A stretch of 64,000 nt of DNA from Anas platyrhynchos (Eukaryota > Chordata > Aves > Anseriformes > Anatidae): NCBI RefSeq assembly GCF_047663525.1, contig NC_092601.1, positions 20,223,501 through 20,287,500 on the forward strand. The letters run 5' to 3'. Both the position numbers and the translations under genes were made by a program. Numbering within the stretch: position 1 is the stretch's first letter; each line of letters begins with the position of its first letter. This document shows positions 10,547 to 22,448 of the stretch, piece by piece. The notes beneath the pieces were generated by a model. That model ran no database searches, was not told the origin of the DNA, and saw nothing but the letters and a program-made list of their open reading frames with translations.

Positions 10547-13500
10547 GTAAGTGTAGTGAGCAGCTGAGGTAAAGGAGCTGGGAACAGAGAGGTATTGCAC
10601 AACTGTATGTTGCATCAGTAGTAGTGAGCGTTGTGCAGAAGGTGGGTATCAGTGCTGGCATGCTAGTGAATGCTGGTTCTCTGTTTTTGCTAGCGATGAT
10701 GAACCTGTTTGACATAATTCCATTTGAAAAAGTTCCAATTACTGGCCTGGTCGTGTTGTCCTTTCAATATTAAAAGCTGCAGCAAAAGCATGGGGATTGT
10801 TGCTTCTAGAAACACCCCAGTTCTCTTGTCTGCTCTCTGCATATTGTTCAGGTAAAGCAGATTTAAAAAACAAGCAAACATAATGAAAACCAGCTGCTGC
10901 TGCTCCTGTTCTGTTCCTACTTTCTTGTGCTTTGTCCCTCCCCTTTACAACGTGGTCTGGATTGAATGCTGGGCGGGGCCAAATGGTATATGAACCTCAG
11001 GCATGGCATTAGAGAGCTCCTTCTGCCTGGGCTGCTCCTTGGGGTAAGTGCTTTGTTTTTCCTTCAGTCAATTGCAGGGTTCTCTAGGCAGGCTGGAGTT
11101 TATAGATTTCTAGAATTTTTAAGTGCTTGGAATTCACTCAATAGAGGGATATTTAGTAGAGGTTGCTGTCTCACTTTTTTTTGTGATGGTGGGATACTTT
11201 TCTGTTTTTGAGCTATGTTTTAATCTCTAGATGTATACACCTACTTGTGTAATTTTCCAGAGGACTAAAACCAGCCTCATTTCATGCTGCATATGGCTTG
11301 GCAGTGTAGATGCAGCATTACCAAGAGCCTGAGCAGGGTTGTATCAGAGCCTCCTTTTTCCTTTGCAAAGGGTATGTCTGTGATTACCCCTGCCAGGGCT
11401 GCTGTGTGTGCATGTCTTTTTGGCATTTGCGGAGCTCAGTTGTTTTTTTTTTTTTGTGTGTGTGTGTGTGTGTGTATGTTTTAAGTTTTTATTTTCTTGA
11501 TGGGCAAATAGTGTGTGTGCTGAGCGTGGTTGGCAGGAGGATGTGGGGAGCTGCTCAGGACCGGTAGGTTTGGTTTCTCGGAGCGTGTGGCAGCCTTCCT
11601 GTGTGATGTGACGGATTGTTGGGCGGTAACATTCCAGCTTGTGTGTCTTAGGCAATGTAGCTTGAGTAGTGTGTGTTGTGTGGCCTGGGCAGAGTTTAGA
11701 GTGGTGCTGTGAGCGAGGAATCTGAGTTAGACCTGGTGAGCAGCTGAAGTACCGGAGCTGGGAAGAGAGAGGTATTGCAGCAGGTACGCTGTGGCTGTGA
11801 GGTGCCTCAGAGTGTGCTTTTCTCTTGTCTCTGCAGGTGCTTTGTGCAGTCGTGAACAGGGAAGGGAAATCCTCACGTCACAAAGCTCTGAGGGAAGGTG
11901 AGTGTTGTCAGCCTGGTCATCCCTTATCTGAAGCGAAGGGAAGACGCTCAGGTGTTTCCCTGTGAGGGTTGGAGGTGAGGCTGATTGGGATAGAGGAGCA
12001 GTGTGGCAGGTGGGTGCTTGTAAGCACAGTGGTCCTTTTGTCCTTTTGTGTTCCCAGGTGGCGTGCATGATGCTGGCCGCTCCTTTCAAGCTTGGACGTA
12101 ATTTTCAGGTACAGAGGCAAGTGGCCTGCTGTTTTGAAAGGATAAAACTAAAGATGGGGTCCCTTTTGTTGTTGAGGAATGGGTGCTACTGCTGGCAGTT
12201 GAATGTTTATATTCTTCCTGCCTTTCTCCTTTGGTCAGGCTGAAATGCAGTGTGCATTTCACACGTGTTGTCCTTTTAATATTCAAAGCTGCAGCAAAAG
12301 CATGGGGATTGTTTCTTCTAGAAACACCCCAGTTCCCTTGTTTGTGCTCTGCATGCTGTTGAGCTAAGGCAGATTTAAAAGAAAATACAGGTAACACAAA
12401 AAACAACAAGAACAACAATAAAAAACAACATTGGCTGACTCGCTGTGAATGCAACGATCATTTAATCACTTTATTTTCCCAGGTGGTGTGGATGATACTG
12501 GCTGCACTGTTGGAGCTTGGATTCGGAGAGGAACAGGTGAGCACAGTCTTATGGTGCATCAGTAGTAGTCAGCATTGTGGAGAAGGTGAGCAATGGGGCT
12601 GGAATCCTAGTGAATGCTGGTACTCTGTTTTTGCAGCTGATGATGAGCCTTCAGTTGACTAAGATGACAATCAGTGCCTGTGCATTTCTTGAGGCGGAGG
12701 GACTTTACCATGCAGCAACCTGAGAGCTAAGTTGGGGGGCACCTGGGATTTGCATATCTGGGGTGGCTAATGGGAGCTGGGAGCCAGAGCAGCATGGAGC
12801 GTGCTGGCTGAATAGACTTGGTGCCACTGTGAGGGTGTTTCAGGCTGGGTCACGTTCAGGCTGCTTGTGGCTGGGTCACCAGCCTAATAGAAGCAGCGGG
12901 ATAATTTTGTAGCGTGCGTGCGCCAGGCAGGACAGTTTCCTTCTGTTCGTCTGTCTTGTAGTGTTGCTTCTGCAGTGTCTTTTCTGTGCTTCTCGGGTCT
13001 TGATATCCTCCTGGCTTTTTAGATTGGACTGACTAGACAGGCGACTTGGTAGCTGTGCTGAAGGGCCTCAATGCTTGTTTTGTCATCATGACTCTGATCC
13101 GAGCACTTCTTGTCTTGCAGTCGCTGCTTGAAGTGCAGATCTGTTTGAGGTCTTGCGATCTCAAACCGAATATGATGCACATCTCTTTCCATCCTCACTC
13201 TTGCAGAAGACATCTGGGCCGCATCAGGAGCTCTTGCTTGGGAATTGATTTCCTAAGCGTCTTCTTAGGGGGTTTTCACTCCCCATCCCTCTGGTCTCTT
13301 GTCCTGAAGGCAGGCTTTTTAGGCCTCCATCATCCCAGTTCTGGCAGTTGCTTCCAGTCGCGTGTCGTGACATTCGAGTCTCTCGTTGGGTCTGGTGCAG
13401 AGCACCTGTTCTGACTTGCTGTTGCTGTAGGGCTTTCTTTTTGGGGGTCACTTTTTCTTGCGCCTAGTGTTGTGTGTTTTGTTTGTAGTGTTTGTGGCGT

Positions 13501-13650
13501 GCCTGTGTGTGTACGTGTTTGGTCTGGAGCTGTCCTGCCTGGCAGTTAGTGATTAATGTGGCAGTGCATGGGTGTACTAATACATTGTCTGGACTGTGTT
13601 GGTGAAGACATCCGGTCTGCCTCTGGGCACTTGCTGAAGGGCATCTAGCA
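10547..13650 (+). other. exon-like cassette block spanning units 2/3
   Basis: Nearly identical to 4527-7632: E1 at 11837-11897, E2B at 12058-12108, E2C at 12483-12536. The (GT)n tract is 2 bp shorter than in unit 1. Confidence 0.45.
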
Positions 13651-14036
13651 CAGTATATGTGTTTGCGAGCAACTTCTCGTTTACCTCTATTTATTTAAAA
13701 AATTGTAAAATTTAATTGCAATCCGGTTTGGGACCAGTCATGTATGACACCAGGGGGCTTGTCCGGGAGGGCTTTGGTTCCTGAATTCTTATTTGATCTA
13801 GGAGAGGCGCCCCAGCATTTGGTGGCTGCTGTTCAAGTCTGGTCGGGACTAATGGCATCTCGAACCTGAATAAAGGTAAGCTAAGGTTTTGATTTTTTTT
13901 TTCAGCTCCCTTGCTGGCTGCAGCACTATATTTTGCCCGTAATTCTGCGTGTGAAGATCTGAATGAAGACAACGGAGTCGTAAGAGTTTAAAGCGTATAC
14001 TGTTCTGTTGGATGGGTTTTGGTTCAAAAGTTTTTT
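13651..14036 (+). mobile_element. retroviral leader remnant, copy 3
   Basis: Same relic, primer-binding-site-like 18-mer at 13752-13769. It differs from copies 1 and 2 by CCGG for CCAG about 25 bases upstream. Confidence 0.5.
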
Positions 14037-14089
14037 AGTGTTAGGGCTTGAGGCTTTTTTGAAAGGGTGGTAAGTGCTTGGGTTCCAGT

Positions 14090-14172
14090 GAGTGCTGGTA
14101 AATGTAGTTCTCGAACACTGGGCCTGTGATGGGTCAAGCCAGCTGCCTGGGGAATGCTGGTAGGCGTAGTTT
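14090..14172 (-). promoter_or_regulatory. pair of ZNF143/SBS-like motifs, copy 3
   Basis: Unchanged from copies 1 and 2, although the sequence shortly downstream carries a copy 3/4 variant. Confidence 0.35.
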
Positions 14173-14221
14173 TCCGGCACCGGGCGTCCAGGAGGCCATG
14201 TTTGGTGCCCAGAGCATGCCG

Positions 14222-14567
14222 GGTGGGGGTTGGGGGTAAGGGGGGTTGGGGGGTCAGGGGTTAGGGGGGTTAGGGTTAGAGGGTTAGAGTTGGGGTTAGA
14301 TCCGTTAGGGTTGGGGGGTTAGGGTTGGGGGGTCGGGGGTTAGGGGGTTAGGGGGTTAGCTGGTTGGGGTTGGGGGGTTAGTGGGTTGGGGGGTTAGGAT
14401 TAGAGGGTTAGGGTTACATCCGTTAGGGTTAGGGGGTTAGGGTTGGGGGGTCGGGGGTTAGGGTTAGATCCGTTAGGGTTAGGAGGTTAGGGTTGGGGGG
14501 TTGGGGGTTAGGGTTGGGGGGTTGGGGGTTAGGGTTAGATCCGTTAGGGTTAGGGGGTTATGGGCCC
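14222..14567 (+). repeat. degenerate TTAGGG-like block A, copy 3
   Basis: Same arrangement and AGATCCG markers as copy 1. Confidence 0.9.
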
Positions 14568-14619
14568 GGGCACATTTTAGCGCGGCGCCGCCCGGACCCA
14601 TTTTAGCGCGGCTCAGCGA

Positions 14620-15991
14620 CATTTGCGGGGCGCACCGGGGGGGGGGTCCATGGGGCTAGGGGGGACCCCAACGAGGGGGGGGGGGGAACCAAAACGAGGG
14701 GGGAACCAAGTGTGCGGGGTGCTGTTTCCGAGGGGACACATTTGTGGGACGCACCGGGGGGGGGGAACCAAAATGAGGGGGGAACCATTTGTGCGGGGTG
14801 CTGTTTCCGTGGGGACGCATTTGCGTGGCGCACCGGGGGGAAACAAAATGAGGGGGGAACCAAGTGTGCGGGTGCAGTTTCCGGGGGGACACATTTGCGG
14901 GGCGCACCGGGGGGAACCAAAATGAGGGGGGAACCAAGTGTGTGGGGTTTTGTTTCCGGGGGGACACATTTGCGTGGCGCACCGGGGGGGGGGGGGAACC
15001 AAAATGAGGGGGGAACCAAGTGTGCGGGGTGCTGTTTCCGGGGGGACACATTTGCGTGGCGCACCGGGGGGAACCAAAATGAGGGGGGAACCAAGTGTGC
15101 GGGGTTTAGTTTCCGGGGGGACACATTTGCGAGTCGCACCGGGGGGAACCAAAATGAGGGGGGAACCAAGTGTGCCGGGTTCCGTTGCCGGGGGGACACA
15201 TTTGCGGGGCGCACCAGGGGAACCAAAACGAGGGGGGAACCAAGTGTGCGGGGTGCTGTTTCCGAGGGGACACATTTGTGGGGCGCACCGGGGGGGGGAA
15301 CCAAAATGAGGGGGGAACCATTTGTGCGGGGTGCTGTTTCCGTGGGGACGCATTTGCGTGGCGCACCGGGGGGAAACAAAATGAGGGGGGAACCAAGTGT
15401 GCGGGTGCAGTTTCCGGGGGGACACATTTGCGGGGCGCACCGGGGGGAACCAAAATGAGGGGGGAACCAAGTGTGTGGGGTTTTGTTTCCGGGGGGACAC
15501 ATTTGCGTGGCGCACCGGGGGGGGGAACCAAAATGAGGGGGGAACCAAGTGTGCGGGGTGCTGTTTCCGGGGGGACACATTTGCGTGGCGCACCGGGGGG
15601 GGGAACCAAAATGAGGGGGGAACCAAGTGTGCGGGGTTTTGTTTCCGGGGGGACACATTTGCGAGTCGCACCGGGGGGAACCAAAATGAGGGGGGAACCA
15701 AGTGTGCCGGGTTCCGTTGCCGGGGGGACACATTTGCGGGGCGCACCAGGGGAACCAAAATGATGGGGGAACCAAGTGTGCGGGGTGCTGTTTCCGTGGG
15801 GACGCATTTGCGGGGCGCACTGGGGGGGGAACCAAAATGAGGGGGGAACCAAGTGTGCGGGGTGTTGTTTCCGTGGGAACGCTTTTGCGGGGCGCACTGG
15901 GTAGGGGGAACCAAAATGAGGGGGGAACCAAGTGTGCGGGGTGCTGTTTCCGGGGGGACGCATTTGCGGGGAGCACCTGAGGGGGGGTCCA
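14620..15991 (+). repeat. ~77-bp G-rich minisatellite, 17 copies (unit 3)
   Basis: The full seven-type set occurs twice and is followed by the three terminal types (7+7+3). One extra monomer compared with units 1 and 2 is the type 3 monomer (GCGGGTGCAGTTTCC) in the second heptamer. Confidence 0.95.
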
Positions 15992-16443
15992 TAGGGTTAG
16001 GGTTGGGGGGGTCGGGGGTTAGGGTTGGGGGGTTAGGGTTGGGGGTTACGGTTAGAGGGTTAGGGTTAGATCCGTTAGGGTTGGGGGGTTAGGGTTGGGG
16101 GTTTAGGGGGTTGGGGTTTAGGGTTAGAGGGTTAGGGTTAGATCCGTTAGGGTTAGGGGGTTAGGGTTGGGGGTTAGGGGGTTGAGGGGTTAGGATTAGG
16201 GGGTTTGGGGGTTAGAGTTAGGGGGTTAGGGTTGGGTGGTTGGGTTTGGGGGGTTGGGGTTGGGGGGTCGGGGGTTAGGGTTGGGGGTTAAGGGGTTGGG
16301 GGGTTAGGGTTAGGGGGTTAGGGTTAGATCCGTTAGGGTTAGGGGGCTAGGGTTAGATCCGTTAGGGTTAGGGGGCTAGGGTTGGGGGGTTAGGGGGTTG
16401 GGGGGCTAGGGTAAGAGGGTTAGGGTTAGGGGTTTATGTGCCC
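15992..16443 (+). repeat. degenerate TTAGGG-like block B, copy 3
   Basis: Same as copy 1, with the subunit that copy 2 lacks. Confidence 0.9.
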
Positions 16444-16666
16444 GGGCACATTTTAGCGCGGCGCCGCCCGGGCACATTTTAGCGCGGCGCCGCCCGGGCA
16501 CATTTTAGCGCGGCGCCGCCCGGACACATTTTAGCGCGACGCTGCCCGGACAGATTTTAGCGCGGCGCCGCCCGGCCAAATAATAGGGAGGCGCCGCCCG
16601 GACACATTTTAGCGCGGCGATGCCCGCACGCATTTTAGCGCAGCACCGCCCGGGCACATTTCTCAG
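16444..16666 (+). repeat. 26-bp CpG-dense array, 8 copies plus a partial (unit 3)
   Basis: Same as unit 1, ending at CAG|GTAAGTG (16666/16667). Confidence 0.9.
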
Positions 16667-19600
16667 GTAAGTGTAGTGAGCAGCTGAGGTAAAGGAGCTG
16701 GGAACAGAGAGGTATTGCACAACTGTATGTTGCATCAGTAGTAGTGAGCGTTGTGCAGAAGGTGGGTATCAGTGCTGGCATGCTAGTGAATGCTGGTTCT
16801 CTGTTTTTGCTAGCGATGATGAACCTGTTTGACATAATTCCATTTGAAAAAGTTCCAATTACTGGCCTGGTCGTGTTGTCCTTTCAATATTAAAAGCTGC
16901 AGCAAAAGCATGGGGATTGTTGCTTCTAGAAACACCCCAGTTCTCTTGTCTGCTCTCTGCATATTGTTCAGGTAAAGCAGATTTAAAAAACAAGCAAACA
17001 TAATGAAAACCAGCTGCTGCTGCTCCTGTTCTGTTCCTACTTTCTTGTGCTTTGTCCCTCCCCTTTACAACGTGGTCTGGATTGAATGCTGGGCGGGGCC
17101 AAATGGTATATGAACCTCAGGCATGGCATTAGAGAGCTCCTTCTGCCTGGGCTGCTCCTTGGGGTAAGTGCTTTGTTTTTCCTTCAGTCAATTGCAGGGT
17201 TCTCTAGGCAGGCTGGAGTTTATAGATTTCTAGAATTTTTAAGTGCTTGGAATTCACTCAATAGAGGGATATTTAGTAGAGGTTGCTGTCTCACTTTTTT
17301 TTGTGATGGTGGGATACTTTTCTGTTTTTGAGCTATGTTTTAATCTCTAGATGTATACACCTACTTGTGTAATTTTCCAGAGGACTAAAACCAGCCTCAT
17401 TTCATGCTGCATATGGCTTGGCAGTGTAGATGCAGCATTACCAAGAGCCTGAGCAGGGTTGTATCAGAGCCTCCTTTTTCCTTTGCAAAGGGTATGTCTG
17501 TGATTACCCCTGCCAGGGCTGCTGTGTGTGCATGTCTTTTTGGCATTTGCGGAGCTCAGTTGTTTTTTTTTTTTTGTGTGTGTGTGTGTGTGTGTATGTT
17601 TTAAGTTTTTATTTTCTTGATGGGCAAATAGTGTGTGTGCTGAGCGTGGTTGGCAGGAGGATGTGGGGAGCTGCTCAGGACCGGTAGGTTTGGTTTCTCG
17701 GAGCGTGTGGCAGCCTTCCTGTGTGATGTGACGGATTGTTGGGCGGTAACATTCCAGCTTGTGTGTCTTAGGCAATGTAGCTTGAGTAGTGTGTGTTGTG
17801 TGGCCTGGGCAGAGTTTAGAGTGGTGCTGTGAGCGAGGAATCTGAGTTAGACCTGGTGAGCAGCTGAAGTACCGGAGCTGGGAAGAGAGAGGTATTGCAG
17901 CAGGTACGCTGTGGCTGTGAGGTGCCTCAGAGTGTGCTTTTCTCTTGTCTCTGCAGGTGCTTTGTGCAGTCGTGAACAGGGAAGGGAAATCCTCACGTCA
18001 CAAAGCTCTGAGGGAAGGTGAGTGTTGTCAGCCTGGTCATCCCTTATCTGAAGCGAAGGGAAGACGCTCAGGTGTTTCCCTGTGAGGGTTGGAGGTGAGG
18101 CTGATTGGGATAGAGGAGCAGTGTGGCAGGTGGGTGCTTGTAAGCACAGTGGTCCTTTTGTCCTTTTGTGTTCCCAGGTGGCGTGCATGATGCTGGCCGC
18201 TCCTTTCAAGCTTGGACGTAATTTTCAGGTACAGAGGCAAGTGGCCTGCTGTTTTGAAAGGATAAAACTAAAGATGGGGTCCCTTTTGTTGTTGAGGAAT
18301 GGGTGCTACTGCTGGCAGTTGAATGTTTATATTCTTCCTGCCTTTCTCCTTTGGTCAGGCTGAAATGCAGTGTGCATTTCACACGTGTTGTCCTTTTAAT
18401 ATTCAAAGCTGCAGCAAAAGCATGGGGATTGTTTCTTCTAGAAACACCCCAGTTCCCTTGTTTGTGCTCTGCATGCTGTTGAGCTAAGGCAGATTTAAAA
18501 GAAAATACAGGTAACACAAAAAACAACAAGAACAACAATAAAAAACAACATTGGCTGACTCGCTGTGAATGCAACGATCATTTAATCACTTTATTTTCCC
18601 AGGTGGTGTGGATGATACTGGCTGCACTGTTGGAGCTTGGATTCGGAGAGGAACAGGTGAGCACAGTCTTATGGTGCATCAGTAGTAGTCAGCATTGTGG
18701 AGAAGGTGAGCAATGGGGCTGGAATCCTAGTGAATGCTGGTACTCTGTTTTTGCAGCTGATGATGAGCCTTCAGTTGACTAAGATGACAATCAGTGCCTG
18801 TGCATTTCTTGAGGCGGAGGGACTTTACCATGCAGCAACCTGAGAGCTAAGTTGGGGGGCACCTGGGATTTGCATATCTGGGGTGGCTAATGGGAGCTGG
18901 GAGCCAGAGCAGCATGGAGCGTGCTGGCTGAATAGACTTGGTGCCACTGTGAGGGTGTTTCAGGCTGGGTCACGTTCAGGCTGCTTGTGGCTGGGTCACC
19001 AGCCTAATAGAAGCAGCGGGATAATTTTGTAGCGTGCGTGCGCCAGGCAGGACAGTTTCCTTCTGTTCGTCTGTCTTGTAGTGTTGCTTCTGCAGTGTCT
19101 TTTCTGTGCTTCTCGGGTCTTGATATCCTCCTGGCTTTTTAGATTGGACTGACTAGACAGGCGACTTGGTAGCTGTGCTGAAGGGCCTCAATGCTTGTTT
19201 TGTCATCATGACTCTGATCCGAGCACTTCTTGTCTTGCAGTCGCTGCTTGAAGTGCAGATCTGTTTGAGGTCTTGCGATCTCAAACCGAATATGATGCAC
19301 ATCTCTTTCCATCCTCACTCTTGCAGAAGACATCTGGGCCGCATCAGGAGCTCTTGCTTGGGAATTGATTTCCTAAGCGTCTTCTTAGGGGGTTTTCACT
19401 CCCCATCCCTCTGGTCTCTTGTCCTGAAGGCAGGCTTTTTAGGCCTCCATCATCCCAGTTCTGGCAGTTGCTTCCAGTCGCGTGTCGTGACATTCGAGTC
19501 TCTGGTAGGGTCTGGTGCAGAGCACCTGTTCTGACTTGCTGTTGCTGTAGGGCTTTCTTTTTGGGGGTCACTTTTTCTTGCGCCTAGTGTTGTGTGTTGT

Positions 19601-19770
19601 GTTTGTAGTGTTTGTGGCGTGCCTGTGTGTGTACGTGTTTGGTCTGGAGCTGTCCTGCCTGGCAGTTAGTGATTAATGTGGCAGTGCATGGGTGTACTAA
19701 TACATTGTCTGGACTGTGTTGGTGAAGACATCCGGTCTGCCTCTGGGCACTTGCTGAAGGGCATCTAGCA
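16667..19770 (+). other. exon-like cassette block spanning units 3/4
   Basis: Nearly identical to 10547-13650: E1 at 17957-18017, E2B at 18178-18228, E2C at 18603-18656. Confidence 0.45.
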
Positions 19771-20156
19771 CAGTATATGTGTTTGCGAGCAACTTCTCGT
19801 TTACCTCTATTTATTTAAAAAATTGTAAAATTTAATTGCAATCCGGTTTGGGACCAGTCATGTATGACACCAGGGGGCTTGTCCGGGAGGGCTTTGGTTC
19901 CTGAATTCTTATTTGATCTAGGAGAGGCGCCCCAGCATTTGGTGGCTGCTGTTCAAGTCTGGTCGGGACTAATGGCATCTCGAACCTGAATAAAGGTAAG
20001 CTAAGGTTTTGATTTTTTTTTTCAGCTCCCTTGCTGGCTGCAGCACTATATTTTGCCCGTAATTCTGCGTGTGAAGATCTGAATGAAGACAACGGAGTCG
20101 TAAGAGTTTAAAGCGTATACTGTTCTGTTGGATGGGTTTTGGTTCAAAAGTTTTTT
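19771..20156 (+). mobile_element. retroviral leader remnant, copy 4
   Basis: Same relic, primer-binding-site-like 18-mer at 19872-19889. It carries the CCGG variant shared with copy 3. Confidence 0.5.
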
Positions 20157-20209
20157 AGTGTTAGGGCTTGAGGCTTTTTTGAAAGGGTGGTAAGTGCTTG
20201 GGTTCCAGT

Positions 20210-20292
20210 GAGTGCTGGTAAATGTAGTTCTCGAACACTGGGCCTGTGATGGGTCAAGCCAGCTGCCTGGGGAATGCTGGTAGGCGTAGTTT
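20210..20292 (-). promoter_or_regulatory. pair of ZNF143/SBS-like motifs, copy 4
   Basis: Same pair as in the other units and in the terminal block at 56845-56927. Confidence 0.35.
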
Positions 20293-20341
20293 TCCGGCAC
20301 CGGGCGTCCAGGAGGCCATGTTTGGTGCCCAGAGCATGCCG

Positions 20342-20687
20342 GGTGGGGGTTGGGGGTAAGGGGGGTTGGGGGGTCAGGGGTTAGGGGGGTTAGGGTTAGA
20401 GGGTTAGAGTTGGGGTTAGATCCGTTAGGGTTGGGGGGTTAGGGTTGGGGGGTCGGGGGTTAGGGGGTTAGGGGGTTAGCTGGTTGGGGTTGGGGGGTTA
20501 GTGGGTTGGGGGGTTAGGATTAGAGGGTTAGGGTTACATCCGTTAGGGTTAGGGGGTTAGGGTTGGGGGGTCGGGGGTTAGGGTTAGATCCGTTAGGGTT
20601 AGGAGGTTAGGGTTGGGGGGTTGGGGGTTAGGGTTGGGGGGTTGGGGGTTAGGGTTAGATCCGTTAGGGTTAGGGGGTTATGGGCCC
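20342..20687 (+). repeat. degenerate TTAGGG-like block A, copy 4
   Basis: Same arrangement and AGATCCG markers as copy 3. Confidence 0.9.
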
Positions 20688-20739
20688 GGGCACATTTTAG
20701 CGCGGCGCCGCCCGGACCCATTTTAGCGCGGCTCAGCGA

Positions 20740-21799
20740 CATTTGCGGGGCGCACCGGGGGGGGGGTCCATGGGGCTAGGGGGGACCCCAACGAGGGGGG
20801 GGGGAACCAAAACGAGGGGGGAACCAAGTGTGCGGGGTGCTGTTTCCGGGGGGACACATTTGCGTGGCGCACCGGGGGGAACCAAAATGAGGGGGGAACC
20901 AAGTGTGCGGGGTTTAGTTTCCGGGGGGACACATTTGCGAGTCGCACCGGGGGGAACCAAAATGAGGGGGGAACCAAGTGTGCCGGGTTCCGTTGCCGGG
21001 GGGACACATTTGCGGGGCGCACCAGGGGAACCAAAACGAGGGGGGAACCAAGTGTGCGGGGTGCTGTTTCCGAGGGGACACATTTGTGGGGCGCACCGGG
21101 GGGGGGAACCAAAATGAGGGGGGAACCATTTGTGCGGGGTGCTGTTTCCGTGGGGACGCATTTGCGTGGCGCACCGGGGGGAAACAAAATGAGGGGGGAA
21201 CCAAGTGTGCGGGTGCAGTTTCCGGGGGGACACATTTGCGGGGCGCACCGGGGGGAACCAAAATGAGGGGGGAACCAAGTGTGTGGGGTTTTGTTTCCGG
21301 GGGGACACATTTGCGTGGCGCACCGGGGGGGGGAACCAAAATGAGGGGGGAACCAAGTGTGCGGGGTGCTGTTTCCGGGGGGACACATTTGCGTGGCGCA
21401 CCGGGGGGGGGAACCAAAATGAGGGGGGAACCAAGTGTGCGGGGTTTTGTTTCCGGGGGGACACATTTGCGAGTCGCACCGGGGGGAACCAAAATGAGGG
21501 GGGAACCAAGTGTGCCGGGTTCCGTTGCCGGGGGGACACATTTGCGGGGCGCACCAGGGGAACCAAAATGATGGGGGAACCAAGTGTGCGGGGTGCTGTT
21601 TCCGTGGGGACGCATTTGCGGGGCGCACTGGGGGGGGAACCAAAATGAGGGGGGAACCAAGTGTGCGGGGTGTTGTTTCCGTGGGAACGCTTTTGCGGGG
21701 CGCACTGGGTAGGGGGAACCAAAATGAGGGGGGAACCAAGTGTGCGGGGTGCTGTTTCCGGGGGGACGCATTTGCGGGGAGCACCTGAGGGGGGGTCCA
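20740..21799 (+). repeat. ~77-bp G-rich minisatellite, 13 copies (unit 4)
   Basis: The first monomer is a fusion: the AACGAG start of type 1 joined to the end of type 5. It is followed by types 6, 7, a complete heptamer and the three terminal types. This is unit 3 minus exactly four monomers (about 312 bp). Confidence 0.95.
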
Positions 21800-22251
21800 T
21801 AGGGTTAGGGTTGGGGGGGTCGGGGGTTAGGGTTGGGGGGTTAGGGTTGGGGGTTACGGTTAGAGGGTTAGGGTTAGATCCGTTAGGGTTGGGGGGTTAG
21901 GGTTGGGGGTTTAGGGGGTTGGGGTTTAGGGTTAGAGGGTTAGGGTTAGATCCGTTAGGGTTAGGGGGTTAGGGTTGGGGGTTAGGGGGTTGAGGGGTTA
22001 GGATTAGGGGGTTTGGGGGTTAGAGTTAGGGGGTTAGGGTTGGGTGGTTGGGTTTGGGGGGTTGGGGTTGGGGGGTCGGGGGTTAGGGTTGGGGGTTAAG
22101 GGGTTGGGGGGTTAGGGTTAGGGGGTTAGGGTTAGATCCGTTAGGGTTAGGGGGCTAGGGTTAGATCCGTTAGGGTTAGGGGGCTAGGGTTGGGGGGTTA
22201 GGGGGTTGGGGGGCTAGGGTAAGAGGGTTAGGGTTAGGGGTTTATGTGCCC
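21800..22251 (+). repeat. degenerate TTAGGG-like block B, copy 4
   Basis: Same as copies 1 and 3. Confidence 0.9.
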
Positions 22252-22448
22252 GGGCACATTTTAGCGCGGCGCCGCCCGGGCACATTTTAGCGCGGCGCCG
22301 CCCGGACACATTTTAGCGCGACGCTGCCCGGACAGATTTTAGCGCGGCGCCGCCCGGCCAAATAATAGGGAGGCGCCGCCCGGACACATTTTAGCGCGGC
22401 GATGCCCGCACGCATTTTAGCGCAGCACCGCCCGGGCACATTTCTCAG
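22252..22448 (+). repeat. 26-bp CpG-dense array, 7 copies plus a partial (unit 4)
   Basis: One perfect unit fewer than in the other copies (two instead of three). The diverged units and the CAG|GTAAGTG end (22448/22449) are unchanged. Confidence 0.9.

Larger units (their letters stand above)
6044..12061 (+). repeat. 6-kb subtelomeric tandem unit, copy 2
   Basis: Same order of parts as copy 1, period 6018. It is closest to copy 1: both have CCAGTTTGGG in the leader and CGGGCTTCCAGG before the telomere-like block, where copies 3 and 4 differ. It lacks about 22 bp of the second TTAGGG-like block near 9908, which accounts for most of its shorter length. Confidence 0.95.
12062..18181 (+). repeat. 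6-kb subtelomeric tandem unit, copy 3
   Basis: Period 6120, the longest copy, because its minisatellite has 17 monomers rather than 16 or 13. It groups with copy 4 (CCGGTTTGGG leader variant, CGGGCGTCC variant). It shares a local CTCGTTGGG variant (about 13382) with partial copy 5 (about 25284), where copies 1, 2 and 4 have CTGGTAGGG. Confidence 0.95.
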
